The notes: a model not told the origin generated them from the letters alone. Positions 1-8,565 are shown, counted from the stretch's first letter. The stretch is DNA of 19,136 nucleotides from Clostridia bacterium (GCA_021152595.1 JAGKVC010000057.1:1-19136); one strand, 5' to 3'. Numbers and translations are program-made.

Positions 1-1
1 G

Positions 2-1777
2 TTCCTCTGGGGCAGCGGCGAGGAGGATCTGACTTTGCATCAGGCACCGGAATACGGCGGCGCGACCTATGTCCACCCGTTTGAGGGACTGATTCCGAAT
101 CTCAAGCGCCGCTATGCAACCGGCGGACAGTGGGTGAAGGACGAGCTGGAGGAATACATGAGCGAAGTCCCCTGCCCGACCTGCAAGGGCAAGCGTCTGA
201 AAGCGATTTCGCTCGCAGTGACAGTCGGCGGCATGGATATCGACACGCTTTGTCACAAGAGCGTGCATGATCTGGTCGATTTCTTCAATCAGATTCAGCT
301 TACCGAGCGCGAGCTGATGATCGCGCGCCTGATTATCAAGGAGATCCGTTCAAGACTGGGCTTCCTGCAAAGCGTCGGACTCGGCTATCTGACGCTTGCG
401 CGCTCTGCAAGCTCGCTTTCGGGCGGCGAGAGCCAGCGCATCCGCCTCGCAACGCAGATCGGCTCCTCGCTGATGGGCGTGCTGTATATTCTGGATGAAC
501 CGAGTATCGGTCTGCACCAGCGCGACAATGAAAAGCTGATTGCTACGCTCAAGCGCCTGCGCGACTGCGGCAATACGCTGATCGTCGTCGAGCATGATGA
601 CGATACGATGCGTGCCGCGGATTATATCGTCGATATCGGACCGGGCGCCGGTGTACACGGCGGCGAGATCGTCTGTGCCGGAACGCTCGATGATATCCTC
701 AAATGCGAAAAATCCGAGACCGGTGCCTATCTTTCCGGCAGAAAGAAGGTTCCCGTCCCGACAGAGCGCCGCGCCGGAAACGGGCAGGAGCTTGTGGTAT
801 ACGGAGCCGCTGTCAACAATCTCCGGAAGATTGATGTGCATTTTCCGCTCGGCAAATTCATCTGCGTGACGGGCGTTTCCGGCTCGGGCAAGTCGTCGCT
901 TGTCAATGAGGTGCTGTATAAGTATCTCGCATCGCATCTGAACCGTGCCAAGATCCGCGCCTCGGGCTTTGACCGCATCGAGGGCATTGAGAATCTGGAT
1001 AAGGTGATCTGCATTGACCAGTCCCCGATCGGCAGAACGCCGCGCTCGAATCCGGCGACCTATACCGGCGTATTCGGGGATATCCGCGAGCTGTTCGCGC
1101 AGACGCAGGATGCGAAGAAGCGCGGCTACGGTGCAGGCAGATTCTCATTCAATGTCAAGGGCGGCAGATGCGAAGCCTGCGAGGGCGACGGCATTGTCAA
1201 GATCGAGATGCACTTCCTGCCGGATGTCTATGTCCCCTGTGATGTCTGCAAGGGCGCGCGCTATAACCACGAAACGCTCGAGGTCAAATACAAGGGCAAG
1301 TCGATCCATGATGTACTGGAAATGACAGTCGAGGAGGGCTGCGAATTCTTCTCGGCGATCCCGAAGATTGCGCGCAAGCTGACAACCCTGCGCGATGTCG
1401 GTCTCGGATATATCCGCATCGGGCAGCCTGCGACGACGCTCTCCGGCGGTGAGGCGCAGCGCGTCAAGCTCTCGACGGAATTGCAGCGCCGCTCGACGGG
1501 AAAGACCATTTATATTCTCGATGAACCGACGACCGGTCTGCACAATGCGGACGTACACCGTCTGATTCAGGTTTTGCAGCAGCTCGCGGATGCGGGCAAT
1601 ACGCTGGTTGTGATCGAGCATAATATGGATGTGATCAAGGTCGCGGATCATATTATTGATCTGGGACCGGAGGGCGGAAACGGCGGCGGCATGATCGTCG
1701 CAGAGGGTACGCCGGAACAGATCGCCGCCTGCGAGGAATCCTATACCGGCCAGTTCCTCAGATCGTATCTGAAATAA
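2..1777 (+). CDS. uvrA: UvrA, excinuclease ABC subunit A (C-terminal part; 5' end outside window)
   Basis: This is the DNA damage recognition ATPase of nucleotide excision repair, which loads UvrB at lesions. The frame is open from the first bases, so about 591 residues of a usual ~940 are present and the N-terminal Walker A lies upstream. Visible motifs, in order: a CPTC zinc-binding pair near base 173; an ABC signature LSGGESQR near 416, followed by Walker B ILDEPSIGLH; a second Walker A GVSGSGKSS at about 872-898; a second zinc module with CEAC near 1169 and CDVC near 1238-1249; a second signature LSGGEAQR near 1439; and Walker B ILDEPTTGLH. This two-ATPase, zinc-containing order is diagnostic for UvrA. 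The reading frame is intact to its TAA stop. The TTG at 35 is an internal codon, not a start. The gene faces the serpin operon tail to tail and is probably unrelated to it. Confidence 0.97.
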   Translation, partial: FLWGSGEEDLTLHQAPEYGGATYVHPFEGLIPNLKRRYATGGQWVKDELEEYMSEVPCPTCKGKRLKAISLAVTVGGMDIDTLCHKSVHDLVDFFNQIQLTERELMIARLIIKEIRSRLGFLQSVGLGYLTLARSASSLSGGESQRIRLATQIGSSLMGVLYILDEPSIGLHQRDNEKLIATLKRLRDCGNTLIVVEHDDDTMRAADYIVDIGPGAGVHGGEIVCAGTLDDILKCEKSETGAYLSGRKKVPVPTERRAGNGQELVVYGAAVNNLRKIDVHFPLGKFICVTGVSGSGKSSLVNEVLYKYLASHLNRAKIRASGFDRIEGIENLDKVICIDQSPIGRTPRSNPATYTGVFGDIRELFAQTQDAKKRGYGAGRFSFNVKGGRCEACEGDGIVKIEMHFLPDVYVPCDVCKGARYNHETLEVKYKGKSIHDVLEMTVEEGCEFFSAIPKIARKLTTLRDVGLGYIRIGQPATTLSGGEAQRVKLSTELQRRSTGKTIYILDEPTTGLHNADVHRLIQVLQQLADAGNTLVVIEHNMDVIKVADHIIDLGPEGGNGGGMIVAEGTPEQIAACEESYTGQFLRSYLK

Positions 1778-1798
1778 CGAAAGCGATCCGGACACACG

Positions 1799-1829
1799 AC
1801 ACGCTGAATGCGCGTCAAAATAAAAGTTT
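1799..1829. repeat. Direct repeat copy 1 (31 bp)
   Basis: This copy is identical over 31 bases to 1910-1940. After the shared segment the two copies diverge: this one continues CGCTCAAGCC, while the other continues TGATCAAACT into the palindromic block. Copy 1 looks like a decayed or truncated member of the same intergenic element. Confidence 0.8.
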
Positions 1830-1909
1830 CGCTCAAGCCTTTTCACCGCGCCGTGCGCGGCTCCGAATTGCTAAAGCAGCCAGTTACGCTATGCACCACC
1901 GGAAACCGA

Positions 1910-2012
1910 ACACGCTGAATGCGCGTCAAAATAAAAGTTTTGATCAAACTTTTTCAAAAGTTTGCAGGTTTCCAAAGGGCGGCGCCCTTTGGTCGCTCGT
2001 CGCAACGAGCGA
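1910..2012. repeat. Palindrome-rich intergenic repeat element (direct repeat copy 2 plus three inverted repeats)
   Basis: The element starts with the second 31-bp direct repeat copy. It then carries three consecutive potential hairpins: 1945-1964, 1972-1992 and 1993-2012. Because the arms are symmetric, the RNA could fold from either strand, which suits a shared 3' end between uvrA and the serpin operon. It could instead be a MITE-like or REP-like dispersed repeat. No transposase or target-site duplication is visible. Confidence 0.6.
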
Positions 2013-2091
2013 AACTCCCCCGGCGTTCAAGAATCAGCGAAATTGCCTGATCTGAGCGGCTGTTATTGTCCCCTGTGAGATTGGATTGCGC

Positions 2092-3333
2092 CTATGGTAT
2101 CCGCTGCACCGTCCCGACAAAGACCGGCAGCCCGGTGTTCATATCAAGGATCATATAGACAAACGGGCGGTCGAGCCGGACGGTTTTCTCCGGCATGACT
2201 TCCGCATCATTTTTCTGCATCACGACTGCGGTTGACGCGGCGGCCTTCGTTCCCTTTGCATCGACCTCGATATGCGTCTTATGGATCACCTCACTGATCC
2301 GCATGGGCGTATCGGACATGCAGGAGAAATCCGCCGAACCGGAAAACGCCGAGGGCATCCCCATGTCAGGGAGAATCTGCTCCAGATGTACGTCCGTATC
2401 CGCGGTAAATGCCGGCATCACCGACATCACAGCGCATTCCTGCCGTCCCTCGATCATGGCGAGCAGCGATTCCGGCGACTGTGCATCGAGCCAATCCTGC
2501 ACAGAGATATGCTCCGGCGGCAGGATGCCTGCAAACGCATACGGCCCGTCGTAATACCGCAGAAATCCGGCAGCCCCCTCTGATTCAAGATATTCGGATT
2601 CCTCGCCATACATCATCTGCACGGTCGATTCGCTGCCGTCCGCATTGTGAAACACACCGTCACGGATCTGCTCCTTTTCATAGGAAACCGCCCACTTGCC
2701 TTCAAAGCTGACCGCATTGACCAGAACCGCCGGTGCATCCGGATCCAGCTCTGAGAGAATTTCAGGGATCATGCGTCCGGTCGCCTTATTGACAAATCCG
2801 TTGATCTCCTTCACGGTTTTCTGATCGAACGCAGCCTTCCGGATCTCAGCGGCATAATAATTCTGATTCTGCGTGACAAAGAGCTGATTGATCTGTTCAA
2901 TGTCGCGGTTGATCCAGATGCCGTTTGCGGTACGGAGCCGACAGGAATCGCTGTCGGGCTGATTCGTGCGCCATGCATAGAGATATTCATTCAGATCATT
3001 GACAGAGATGCCGTTTCCGAGCACCTGCTCCATTTCCGCGCGTGTCTGATTCGCAGCGCCGTTCGCAGTCATGGCGAGCGCCTGCATCACGGAATAGGGC
3101 GAGACCATGACATTCGCCTGTCCCTTTGCTTTCTGCACATTCCGCAGAAGCTCCAGCGCAAAGCGGTACTGCGCCGCCGAAAAGCCGATATCCGTTTCTT
3201 TGCCGTCCGGTTCAGGCTGCATGAAATCCGCCGCCGGAACCGCCGGTGTCTGTGTACTGAGACTGTGCTGCGCGCCGCATCCGGTCAGCATGAGAGCAGC
3301 CAGCAGCAGCGCGGTCCAACTCCGATTTTTCAT
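2092..3333 (-). CDS. Serpin-family lipoprotein 1 (last gene of operon)
   Basis: This is a 413-aa surface serpin, a serine or cysteine protease inhibitor that traps proteases by inserting its cleaved reactive loop into a beta sheet. A lipoprotein signal peptide ends in LMLTGC with Cys19 as the lipidation site, so the protein should be anchored outside the membrane. Serpin core motifs are clear: SPYSVMQALAMTANGAANQT, VNAVSFEGKW and a C-terminal DRPFVYMILD. The hinge GTKAAASTA starts at about residue 361 and has the small-residue pattern of inhibitory serpins. The loop from this Gly to the DRPF block is 27 residues, about four longer than in alpha-1-antitrypsin. By simple counting P1 falls near Lys-Asn (KND), but the extra length makes this uncertain. 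A modest GAGGCGG ribosome site precedes the ATG. It lies 15 bp after the degenerate serpin gene. Its target protease is unknown. Confidence 0.92.
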   Translation of the reverse strand: MKNRSWTALLLAALMLTGCGAQHSLSTQTPAVPAADFMQPEPDGKETDIGFSAAQYRFALELLRNVQKAKGQANVMVSPYSVMQALAMTANGAANQTRAEMEQVLGNGISVNDLNEYLYAWRTNQPDSDSCRLRTANGIWINRDIEQINQLFVTQNQNYYAAEIRKAAFDQKTVKEINGFVNKATGRMIPEILSELDPDAPAVLVNAVSFEGKWAVSYEKEQIRDGVFHNADGSESTVQMMYGEESEYLESEGAAGFLRYYDGPYAFAGILPPEHISVQDWLDAQSPESLLAMIEGRQECAVMSVMPAFTADTDVHLEQILPDMGMPSAFSGSADFSCMSDTPMRISEVIHKTHIEVDAKGTKAAASTAVVMQKNDAEVMPEKTVRLDRPFVYMILDMNTGLPVFVGTVQRIP

Positions 3334-3348
3334 ATGATCCGCCTCACA

Positions 3349-4449
3349 TTATGACAACTGTTCCACCGTCCCGACAAAGAGCGGCAGCCCGTAATAGCGG
3401 TCCAGCACGAAGAATGCAAAGGGATGATCGAACATGATCTGCGTATCCGCTTTTTCGGAAGATCCGAGTGACAGCGAATAGCTTGCGGTCTCTGTCCCCT
3501 GTCCGATTTCGGTACGGAGACACTGCACGATCTGCTCACAGCCTGCATCGGGCAGCAGTGCCGCGATATCCTGCGTATCCTCGGCAGTATATTTCGGGAT
3601 ACCGGTGCGGATCGTCCGCTCATAGCCGCCGCGGACATAGTCCGTGAGCTGCTCCGCGGTCATATTTTGCAGCAGATCAGAGACAGAGCCGGATTTCGGC
3701 ATCAGGATCAGGAATGCATACTGTGTCTCCTTACAGCTTCTCCGGATGCCGCGCACGGTATCATCCTCAAGATAGATCGCAGTATCCGCATCCTTGCAGA
3801 GGAACGGCAGCGATTTCTGCGAACCGTCCGCATTGTAGAACAGCACATTGCTGACCTCATTATCGCTGTAGGGCTTATCCCATGAGAGCGAATAGGCAGC
3901 CGCGCTGAGCATCGCCTTTCCGCCGTCCTGCGCGGCGGTGATTTCGGTGAACGCACCGCCGGTCGCATCGGTTACCCACTGATTCAGCGCCTCGGGCGAC
4001 CGTTCCGCAGCAAAGACCTGTGTACCGCTCAGCCCGAGGCAGAAGCGCAGATAGTCTGATGAAAAGCTGCCGCGCTGCTCCGGCGCAGTCCAGAGCGACT
4101 GTGCCGCCTGAAATGCGGTCTGCGAATTGCGCCACTTGACAAAGCTGCCGTTCAGCTCCGCGCGCGCCATGCCGCCGAACAGCTCCGGATTCTGTATGCT
4201 TTCATCGGCAGCCGTCAGCCACGCAGATGCGGCAAGATAGGGCGAAATCAGCAGATTGCCGTCTGATTTCTCCGCCGCCTTTTGCAGCAGCGATGCGGTA
4301 AACTGCATCTGCGCATCGCAGAAGCCCTGCGTGCCGTCAATCGGCGTAATATCAAGCGGTTTGACATGCTTTGTCAGCTCTGCACTGCCGCCGCAGGCAG
4401 TCAGCAGGATCGCCGCGGAAAGTGCGGCAGCGAAACAGCGAAATTTCAT
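3349..4449 (-). CDS. Degenerate serpin-like lipoprotein 2
   Basis: This 366-aa lipoprotein (ILLTAC, Cys19) is recognisable as a serpin by position, length and its end: a loop followed by DHPFAFFVLDRYYGLPLFVGT, aligning with DRPF...LPVFVGT of its neighbours. The core is much altered. The SPYS region reads SPYLAASAWLTAADESIQNP, lacking the ANGAANQTR segment of the other three. The NAVxFxGKW strand reads SAAAYSLSWDKPY. The hinge at about residue 318 is GTETASYSLSLGSS, with Thr and bulky Tyr where inhibitory serpins need small residues. The protein is probably non-inhibitory, perhaps a scaffold, decoy or sensor. The frame is fully open with an AAGGAG ribosome site, so it looks maintained rather than a pseudogene. 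It could also be an early decaying paralogue. Confidence 0.8.
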   Translation of the reverse strand: MKFRCFAAALSAAILLTACGGSAELTKHVKPLDITPIDGTQGFCDAQMQFTASLLQKAAEKSDGNLLISPYLAASAWLTAADESIQNPELFGGMARAELNGSFVKWRNSQTAFQAAQSLWTAPEQRGSFSSDYLRFCLGLSGTQVFAAERSPEALNQWVTDATGGAFTEITAAQDGGKAMLSAAAYSLSWDKPYSDNEVSNVLFYNADGSQKSLPFLCKDADTAIYLEDDTVRGIRRSCKETQYAFLILMPKSGSVSDLLQNMTAEQLTDYVRGGYERTIRTGIPKYTAEDTQDIAALLPDAGCEQIVQCLRTEIGQGTETASYSLSLGSSEKADTQIMFDHPFAFFVLDRYYGLPLFVGTVEQLS

Positions 4450-4472
4450 GGATCAGGCTCCTTCATCTGGAT

Positions 4473-5741
4473 TCAGGGGATCTCGTTCAGCACACCTGAG
4501 AAGACCGGCAGCATCGTCTCGGTATCGACGATCAGATAGACAAACGGGCGGTCGAGGATGACATATTTCAGATCATCCGGCGTCTCGGGCGCACATTCAT
4601 CGTTCGCTTCAACTGCGGTGACAGCCGCCGCCTTTGTGCCCTCGGTATCCACGTCGATATGTGTTTTATGCAGCACACGGCTGATGAAAAGCTGATTCTG
4701 CGAGCCGGTCATGCCGGAGAAATCCGCAGTTTCATCAAAGGCGGATGTCATGCCCATGCTGCTCAGCAGACCGGAAAGCTCCGTATTATAATCATAGCTG
4801 AACTGCGGCAGACCTGCCTGCACAGCGGTATGCTCCGCATTTGCAAGCATAGAGTGGAGCGCCTCGGGCTGCAAATCCGCGAGATACTGCTCCGGCGTCA
4901 TGCCCTCCTCGGGGAGAATCGCCGCAAATGCGTACTTTCCGCCCTGATAATTCTTCATGAATCCGGCTGCGTGTTCATCGGAAAGATAGGTATTCTCCTC
5001 GGAATACATCATCTTTGCGGTCTGCGCGGTACCGTTTGCCGCATGGAACTCCTGCGGCGCAGGCTCCTCCTCATAGACCTTTTCCCACTTCGCCTCAAAG
5101 CACACCGCATTGATGAGATACATCACAGTATCGGGCGAGATCGGATCGGTGAGCATTTCGGGGATCATGTTGTTTGTCTTGTTGCTGCACCAGTTGTTGA
5201 TATCCTTGCGTGTGGATTCGTCGAATGCGGCAAGGAACGCATCCGCCGCGTAATAATCCGCATTTTTCTGGAGGAATGCCGGATCGAGCTTGATTCTCTC
5301 CGCGTCATCGCGCACCCAGATCGAATTTGCCATTTTGAATTTGCAGTTTTCATTCTCCGGAATGCCGGTTCTCTGCGAATAGAGATATTCATTCAGCGTA
5401 TTGACGGGGATGCCGCCGAGCGCCTGCTCCATTTCGGAGCGCGTCTGATTTGCAGCACCGTTTGCGGTCATGGCAAGCGCATACATCACCGATTCCGGCG
5501 AAATCAGGATATTTTTTCCTGTCTTGGCGGTTTCGCGCAGGAGATTGAGTGCAAAGCCGGTCTGTGCGTTGATAAATGTTTCATCCGGATCCTTGCCGGA
5601 AACCTGCTGCGGCTCGATCTCCGCAGTCGGATCGGCAGCCTGCACCGCAGGCTGTTCAGTCTGGATATTGCCGCATGCGGTCAGTGCGCTGCAAAGCAGC
5701 ATGGATGCAAGAACGGATGCAAAAATTCTGCTGGTTTTCAT
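4473..5741 (-). CDS. Serpin-family lipoprotein 3
   Basis: This 422-aa serpin has a signal peptide ending SALTAC (Cys23 lipidated). It keeps the core motifs SPESVMYALAMTANGAANQT, LINAVCFEAKW and DRPFVYLIVD. The hinge at about residue 368 reads GTKAAAVTAVEAND, consistent with an inhibitory serpin. The reactive loop to DRPF is 29 residues, the longest of the four, and is acidic and proline-containing (ECAPETPDDLKYVIL), so P1 cannot be fixed by counting. It contains a Cys, which could matter for oxidation or for recognition of cysteine proteases; this is speculation. An AAAGGAG site precedes the ATG. The gene starts 20 bp after the stop of serpin 4, so co-transcription is likely. Similarity to serpins 1 and 4 throughout the shutter region indicates tandem duplication. 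Confidence 0.93.
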   Translation of the reverse strand: MKTSRIFASVLASMLLCSALTACGNIQTEQPAVQAADPTAEIEPQQVSGKDPDETFINAQTGFALNLLRETAKTGKNILISPESVMYALAMTANGAANQTRSEMEQALGGIPVNTLNEYLYSQRTGIPENENCKFKMANSIWVRDDAERIKLDPAFLQKNADYYAADAFLAAFDESTRKDINNWCSNKTNNMIPEMLTDPISPDTVMYLINAVCFEAKWEKVYEEEPAPQEFHAANGTAQTAKMMYSEENTYLSDEHAAGFMKNYQGGKYAFAAILPEEGMTPEQYLADLQPEALHSMLANAEHTAVQAGLPQFSYDYNTELSGLLSSMGMTSAFDETADFSGMTGSQNQLFISRVLHKTHIDVDTEGTKAAAVTAVEANDECAPETPDDLKYVILDRPFVYLIVDTETMLPVFSGVLNEIP

Positions 5742-5761
5742 ATTCGTATACTCCTTTGATG

Positions 5762-6982
5762 TTATTGCGGTACTGCATTGAGAACACCTGCATAAAGCGG
5801 TGTCATATTTTTCGTCTCTACGATCATATAGAGGAACGGGCGGTCAAAGACGATCACTTCGGGTTCACAGCTTTCCACTTCTACCTCTGTTGCGGCTGCG
5901 GCAGCCGTGCCTTTCCGGTTGACATCAATATAGACGCGCTGCTTCACCTTGCTGATCCAGAGCGGTGTATCATTTTCCAGCATACCGGAGAAATCCGCAG
6001 TGCTCTGATCGAATGCTGACGCCATGCCCATATTTTTGAGCAGCGGCGCAAGATCGGTGCTGCAATCGAGTTTGAACTGCGGCAGGACAACTTCAAACGG
6101 CGTGGTCGCAGTTTTGACATGCAGCAGCAGTGCGCGCAGATTCTCCGCCGTCAGCGAAGGAAGATAGGACTGCAAGTCAGCATCGGGCAGAATCGCAGCA
6201 AAGGCAAAGCCGCCGCCCTGATAGTATTTGACGAAGCCCTTGATGCCCTCGCCGTCCAGATAATATTTTTCCTCATTGATCATCATGCTGACAGACTGCA
6301 CTTGGCGGTCGGCGCAGGTAAAATCATATCCGCTTCTGACGTCTGCAAACGCCTCATCCCATTTGCCGTCGAAGTATGCGGCATTGAGCAGGATCATCGC
6401 AGTCTCCTCGGAAATCGGTTCGTTCAGGATCTCCGGGATCATGCCGCCGGTGTTCTCATTGCACCATGCATTGATCTCATTCCGCGCGGCATCATCGGGC
6501 TGACCGAGTGACAGCTTTGCATTGTAGCCGAGCGTCACCATCTTTTCAAAATTCTGATTCAGCACGGTTTTCCGTCTGGAATCGTTCACCCAGACCGCAT
6601 TTGCGGATTGGAATTTGGTTTCGTTTGATTTGGGCAATGTGCCGCGCAGATCTTTCAGCGAAGCATTGAGCGAATCCAGCGGAATGCCGCCGAGTGCCTG
6701 TTCCATTTCAGTGCGTGTCTGATTGGCAGCGCCGTTTGCGGTCATGGCGAGCGCCTGCATCGCGGAATAGGGCGAGAGCAGGACATTCTTCTCCGGATCG
6801 CTCTGATACGCCTGCTGCACAAGATGCAGCGCAAACGCGGTCTGCGCCTCTGCCGCTTCGGAAACGGGTGCAGGCTCTGCTGTAATGACATCTGCCGCCT
6901 GCTGCTGTACCGGATTACCGCAGCCCGTCAGACTGCCGAGCAGCAAACAGGAAGCCAGAATTGCTGTAAATTGTTTTTTCAT
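5762..6982 (-). CDS. Serpin-family lipoprotein 4 (first serpin of operon)
   Basis: This 406-aa serpin has lipobox SLTGC with Cys21. Core motifs are SPYSAMQALAMTANGAANQT, LLNAAYFDGKW and DRPFLYMIVE. The hinge at about residue 358 is GTAAAAATEVEV, the most canonical alanine-rich hinge in the set. The loop to DRPF is 22 residues, close to alpha-1-antitrypsin. Counting places P1-P1' around Ser-Cys or Cys-Glu in VESCEPE. That would not favour trypsin-like targets; elastase-like or cysteine proteases are possible. The ribosome site is strong (GAGGAGG). The gene is 12 bp downstream of the Ig-domain lipoprotein gene. Gut relatives such as Eubacterium siraeum are known to carry serpins active on elastase-type host proteases; whether this one does so is inference. 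Confidence 0.94.
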   Translation of the reverse strand: MKKQFTAILASCLLLGSLTGCGNPVQQQAADVITAEPAPVSEAAEAQTAFALHLVQQAYQSDPEKNVLLSPYSAMQALAMTANGAANQTRTEMEQALGGIPLDSLNASLKDLRGTLPKSNETKFQSANAVWVNDSRRKTVLNQNFEKMVTLGYNAKLSLGQPDDAARNEINAWCNENTGGMIPEILNEPISEETAMILLNAAYFDGKWDEAFADVRSGYDFTCADRQVQSVSMMINEEKYYLDGEGIKGFVKYYQGGGFAFAAILPDADLQSYLPSLTAENLRALLLHVKTATTPFEVVLPQFKLDCSTDLAPLLKNMGMASAFDQSTADFSGMLENDTPLWISKVKQRVYIDVNRKGTAAAAATEVEVESCEPEVIVFDRPFLYMIVETKNMTPLYAGVLNAVPQ

Positions 6983-6994
6983 AATGATTCCTCC

Positions 6995-7828
6995 TCAGTT
7001 CACTGTAAAGCGCGCCTCATTCCCGTCCAGATACACGGCATATTCGCCGGATTCCGATTTCAGATTGCGATAATCAGAAAAGCGCACGGTCTGCATGATA
7101 CTTTCGTCAGGGGCGATTGTCTGTGTCTGCTCCGCGTCCTGTCCCGCATATGTGTACACGGCAACCGAGCCTTCGAGAAATTGCTCGAGACGAAGCGCTG
7201 CATTGCCGAATGTATAATCCTTTGTACCGGTATTGGTGATGCGCACGGTGATCTCATCTATACCGGCAGGATAGCGTTCCTGTTCGGTTTCGAGCTGAAT
7301 CTCCGCCTTCGGTTCCGGCTCAGGCGCTTCGGGCGAGAGCGTGAAATCCGCGCTCAGACCGCCGATCGACACGCGGAAGAGCGAATCGGAAGCCTCCTGC
7401 TCCAGCGGCAGATCGTAGTGCGCGGCAAGATCGACGATCACCTCCGCCGATTCATGTGCCGGAATGATCTGCGCGGTCTCATTGAAGTAATCGCCGCCCT
7501 CTTTGTAGGGCACATAATCTTTGATATATTCGCATTCAATCGCATTGATATTCCACAGCGTAAAGCGATCCGCCAGACAGAAATCCGTGTCCGTATCATT
7601 TGTCGCAAGCAGCGTGATTCTGCTGACATCAGACGGATAAGTAAACGGCTCTGCTTTGAGCGTGATGCCCTCGATCTGCTCCGGCGGCGGAATTGTGCCT
7701 GCCGCGAGCGGAGCCTCCGCGCCACTGCTCTCCGGCGGTACATGGTCAGCACGCGAGCTGAGCGGATCCGCGCCGCAGCCTGTCAGCAGCGCAGCGAGCA
7801 TGATGCATGCAAATACGCGCTTTTTCAT
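6995..7828 (-). CDS. Lipoprotein with two bacterial Ig-like domains
   Basis: This 277-aa lipoprotein was assigned the start at 7828 because MKKRVF begins a proper signal peptide ending LLTGC (Cys18) and is preceded by GAGGTGA. The longer frame upstream adds 16 unlikely residues and overlaps the previous gene. After a Pro/Ser/Glu-rich linker come two similar beta-rich units at about residues 54-165 and 175-277. They begin ITLKAEPFTYPSDVSRITL and IQLETEQERYPAGIDEITV. This is the pattern of small Ig-like domains in Firmicutes lipoproteins: a [FR]YP turn followed by alternating hydrophobics and N[DT]. A Pro/Glu linker separates the units. No catalytic motif is seen. It may bind a surface partner or substrate for the serpin system. 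Function unknown. Confidence 0.85.
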   Translation of the reverse strand: MKKRVFACIMLAALLTGCGADPLSSRADHVPPESSGAEAPLAAGTIPPPEQIEGITLKAEPFTYPSDVSRITLLATNDTDTDFCLADRFTLWNINAIECEYIKDYVPYKEGGDYFNETAQIIPAHESAEVIVDLAAHYDLPLEQEASDSLFRVSIGGLSADFTLSPEAPEPEPKAEIQLETEQERYPAGIDEITVRITNTGTKDYTFGNAALRLEQFLEGSVAVYTYAGQDAEQTQTIAPDESIMQTVRFSDYRNLKSESGEYAVYLDGNEARFTVN

Positions 7829-7838
7829 ATCAATCACC

Positions 7839-8555
7839 TCACTGTAAAGGGAGATATTTCTGCAAATCCTGCGCATAGGTTTTCAGCGTGTCGAGATCCT
7901 TTGTCGTCATGCCGTTGCCCAGCACGGTGACATGCGCTTTGCCGACGCGAAAATCCGCCGCCTGCCCGTCGTCTGCATGGTGCATGAGGATCTCACCGTC
8001 CTCGAGTTCAAATTCCGATTCGAGGCTGAGATAGACGGTCAGCACTTTTTTGTCTGCTTCATCGAAATAGAGGAATGCATAGCGCCCTCTGATATCGTAT
8101 TCCGCATCCGGATCCCACGTCAAAGTGAGTTCATCAAAGGGATCGGGCATCGGGCGGATACTGAGCGACTCAAAATATTCCGCAGCGCTCAGATGATGCC
8201 ATTCATCCTCGTTATAGGGCCACGGCTGAAAAATCGGCTGAGATTCGTTCGCCTCCGTATAGGTTTCAACGGATTCCTCAGGCGGTCTGACGCTGTAGTT
8301 CGGATCGGGGATAAAGCTGCCGTTTTCGTCGTAATACCCCGTTCTGCCTGCATCATCCGTGCCCCACGCACGATCCTGTTCCGCCGCAGATGCAAAATCC
8401 AATGCAGCATTTCCTTCGGTATCATTTGCCTGATCCTGCATATCCGCATTGCCGGATTCCGCCGCGACATCCGCCGCAGTATCCTGTGTGAGATTCTGCG
8501 CGCCGCAGCCTGTCAGGAGCAGCGCCGCGAGCGGCAGAATAACATATTGTTTCAT
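7839..8555 (-). CDS. Lipoprotein sharing the repeat domain of the anti-sigma-like protein
   Basis: This 238-aa predicted lipoprotein (LLLTGC, Cys17) is preceded by AAGGAGATTATC before the ATG. Residues about 20-120 are a low-complexity, acidic, probably disordered stalk rich in Asp, Glu, Ala and Asn. Residues about 122-236 form a domain starting LSAAEYFESLSIRPMPDPF. This matches the two repeats of the next upstream protein, which start LTADEYLRALNLNPLPKTL and LTAEEYFRALGINPLPETL. All three units end in a helix such as LKTYAQDLQKYL. The domain is not one I recognise. Sharing it with the presumed sensor suggests competition for the same ligand or a direct interaction across the membrane surface; that is inference. 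Confidence 0.8.
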   Translation of the reverse strand: MKQYVILPLAALLLTGCGAQNLTQDTAADVAAESGNADMQDQANDTEGNAALDFASAAEQDRAWGTDDAGRTGYYDENGSFIPDPNYSVRPPEESVETYTEANESQPIFQPWPYNEDEWHHLSAAEYFESLSIRPMPDPFDELTLTWDPDAEYDIRGRYAFLYFDEADKKVLTVYLSLESEFELEDGEILMHHADDGQAADFRVGKAHVTVLGNGMTTKDLDTLKTYAQDLQKYLPLQ

Positions 8556-8565
8556 GATAATCTCC

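Larger units (their letters stand above)
1778..2091. repeat. Intergenic region with repeats and palindromes between convergent uvrA and serpin genes
   Basis: This 314-bp stretch has no credible gene. It holds an exact 31-bp direct repeat at 1799-1829 and 1910-1940, starting ACACGCTGAATG and ending AAAAGTTT. The second copy runs into a run of inverted repeats: 8-bp arms CAAACTTT/AAAGTTTG at 1945-1964, a perfect 21-bp palindrome at 1972-1992 (arms CCAAAGGGCG) and a perfect 8-bp hairpin TCGCTCGT/ACGAGCGA at 1993-2012. From memory, similar AAAGTTTGATCAAACTTT plus GGGC-palindrome units occur between genes in many gut clostridia. They may act as bidirectional transcription ends for the two convergent operons. 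That role is inference, because no classic hairpin plus T-run was found on either strand. Confidence 0.7.

Noticed and set aside
4659..5759. 366-codon plus-strand ORF opposite serpin 3
   Set aside because: It lies fully antisense to a well-supported serpin. The translation is rich in Arg, His, Ile, Leu and Cys with no domain, as expected for a shadow of a gene with strong codon bias.
6824..7930. 368-codon plus-strand ORF spanning the end of serpin 4 and the Ig-domain lipoprotein
   Set aside because: It crosses two genes and an intergenic gap on the opposite strand and has no recognisable motif or ribosome site.
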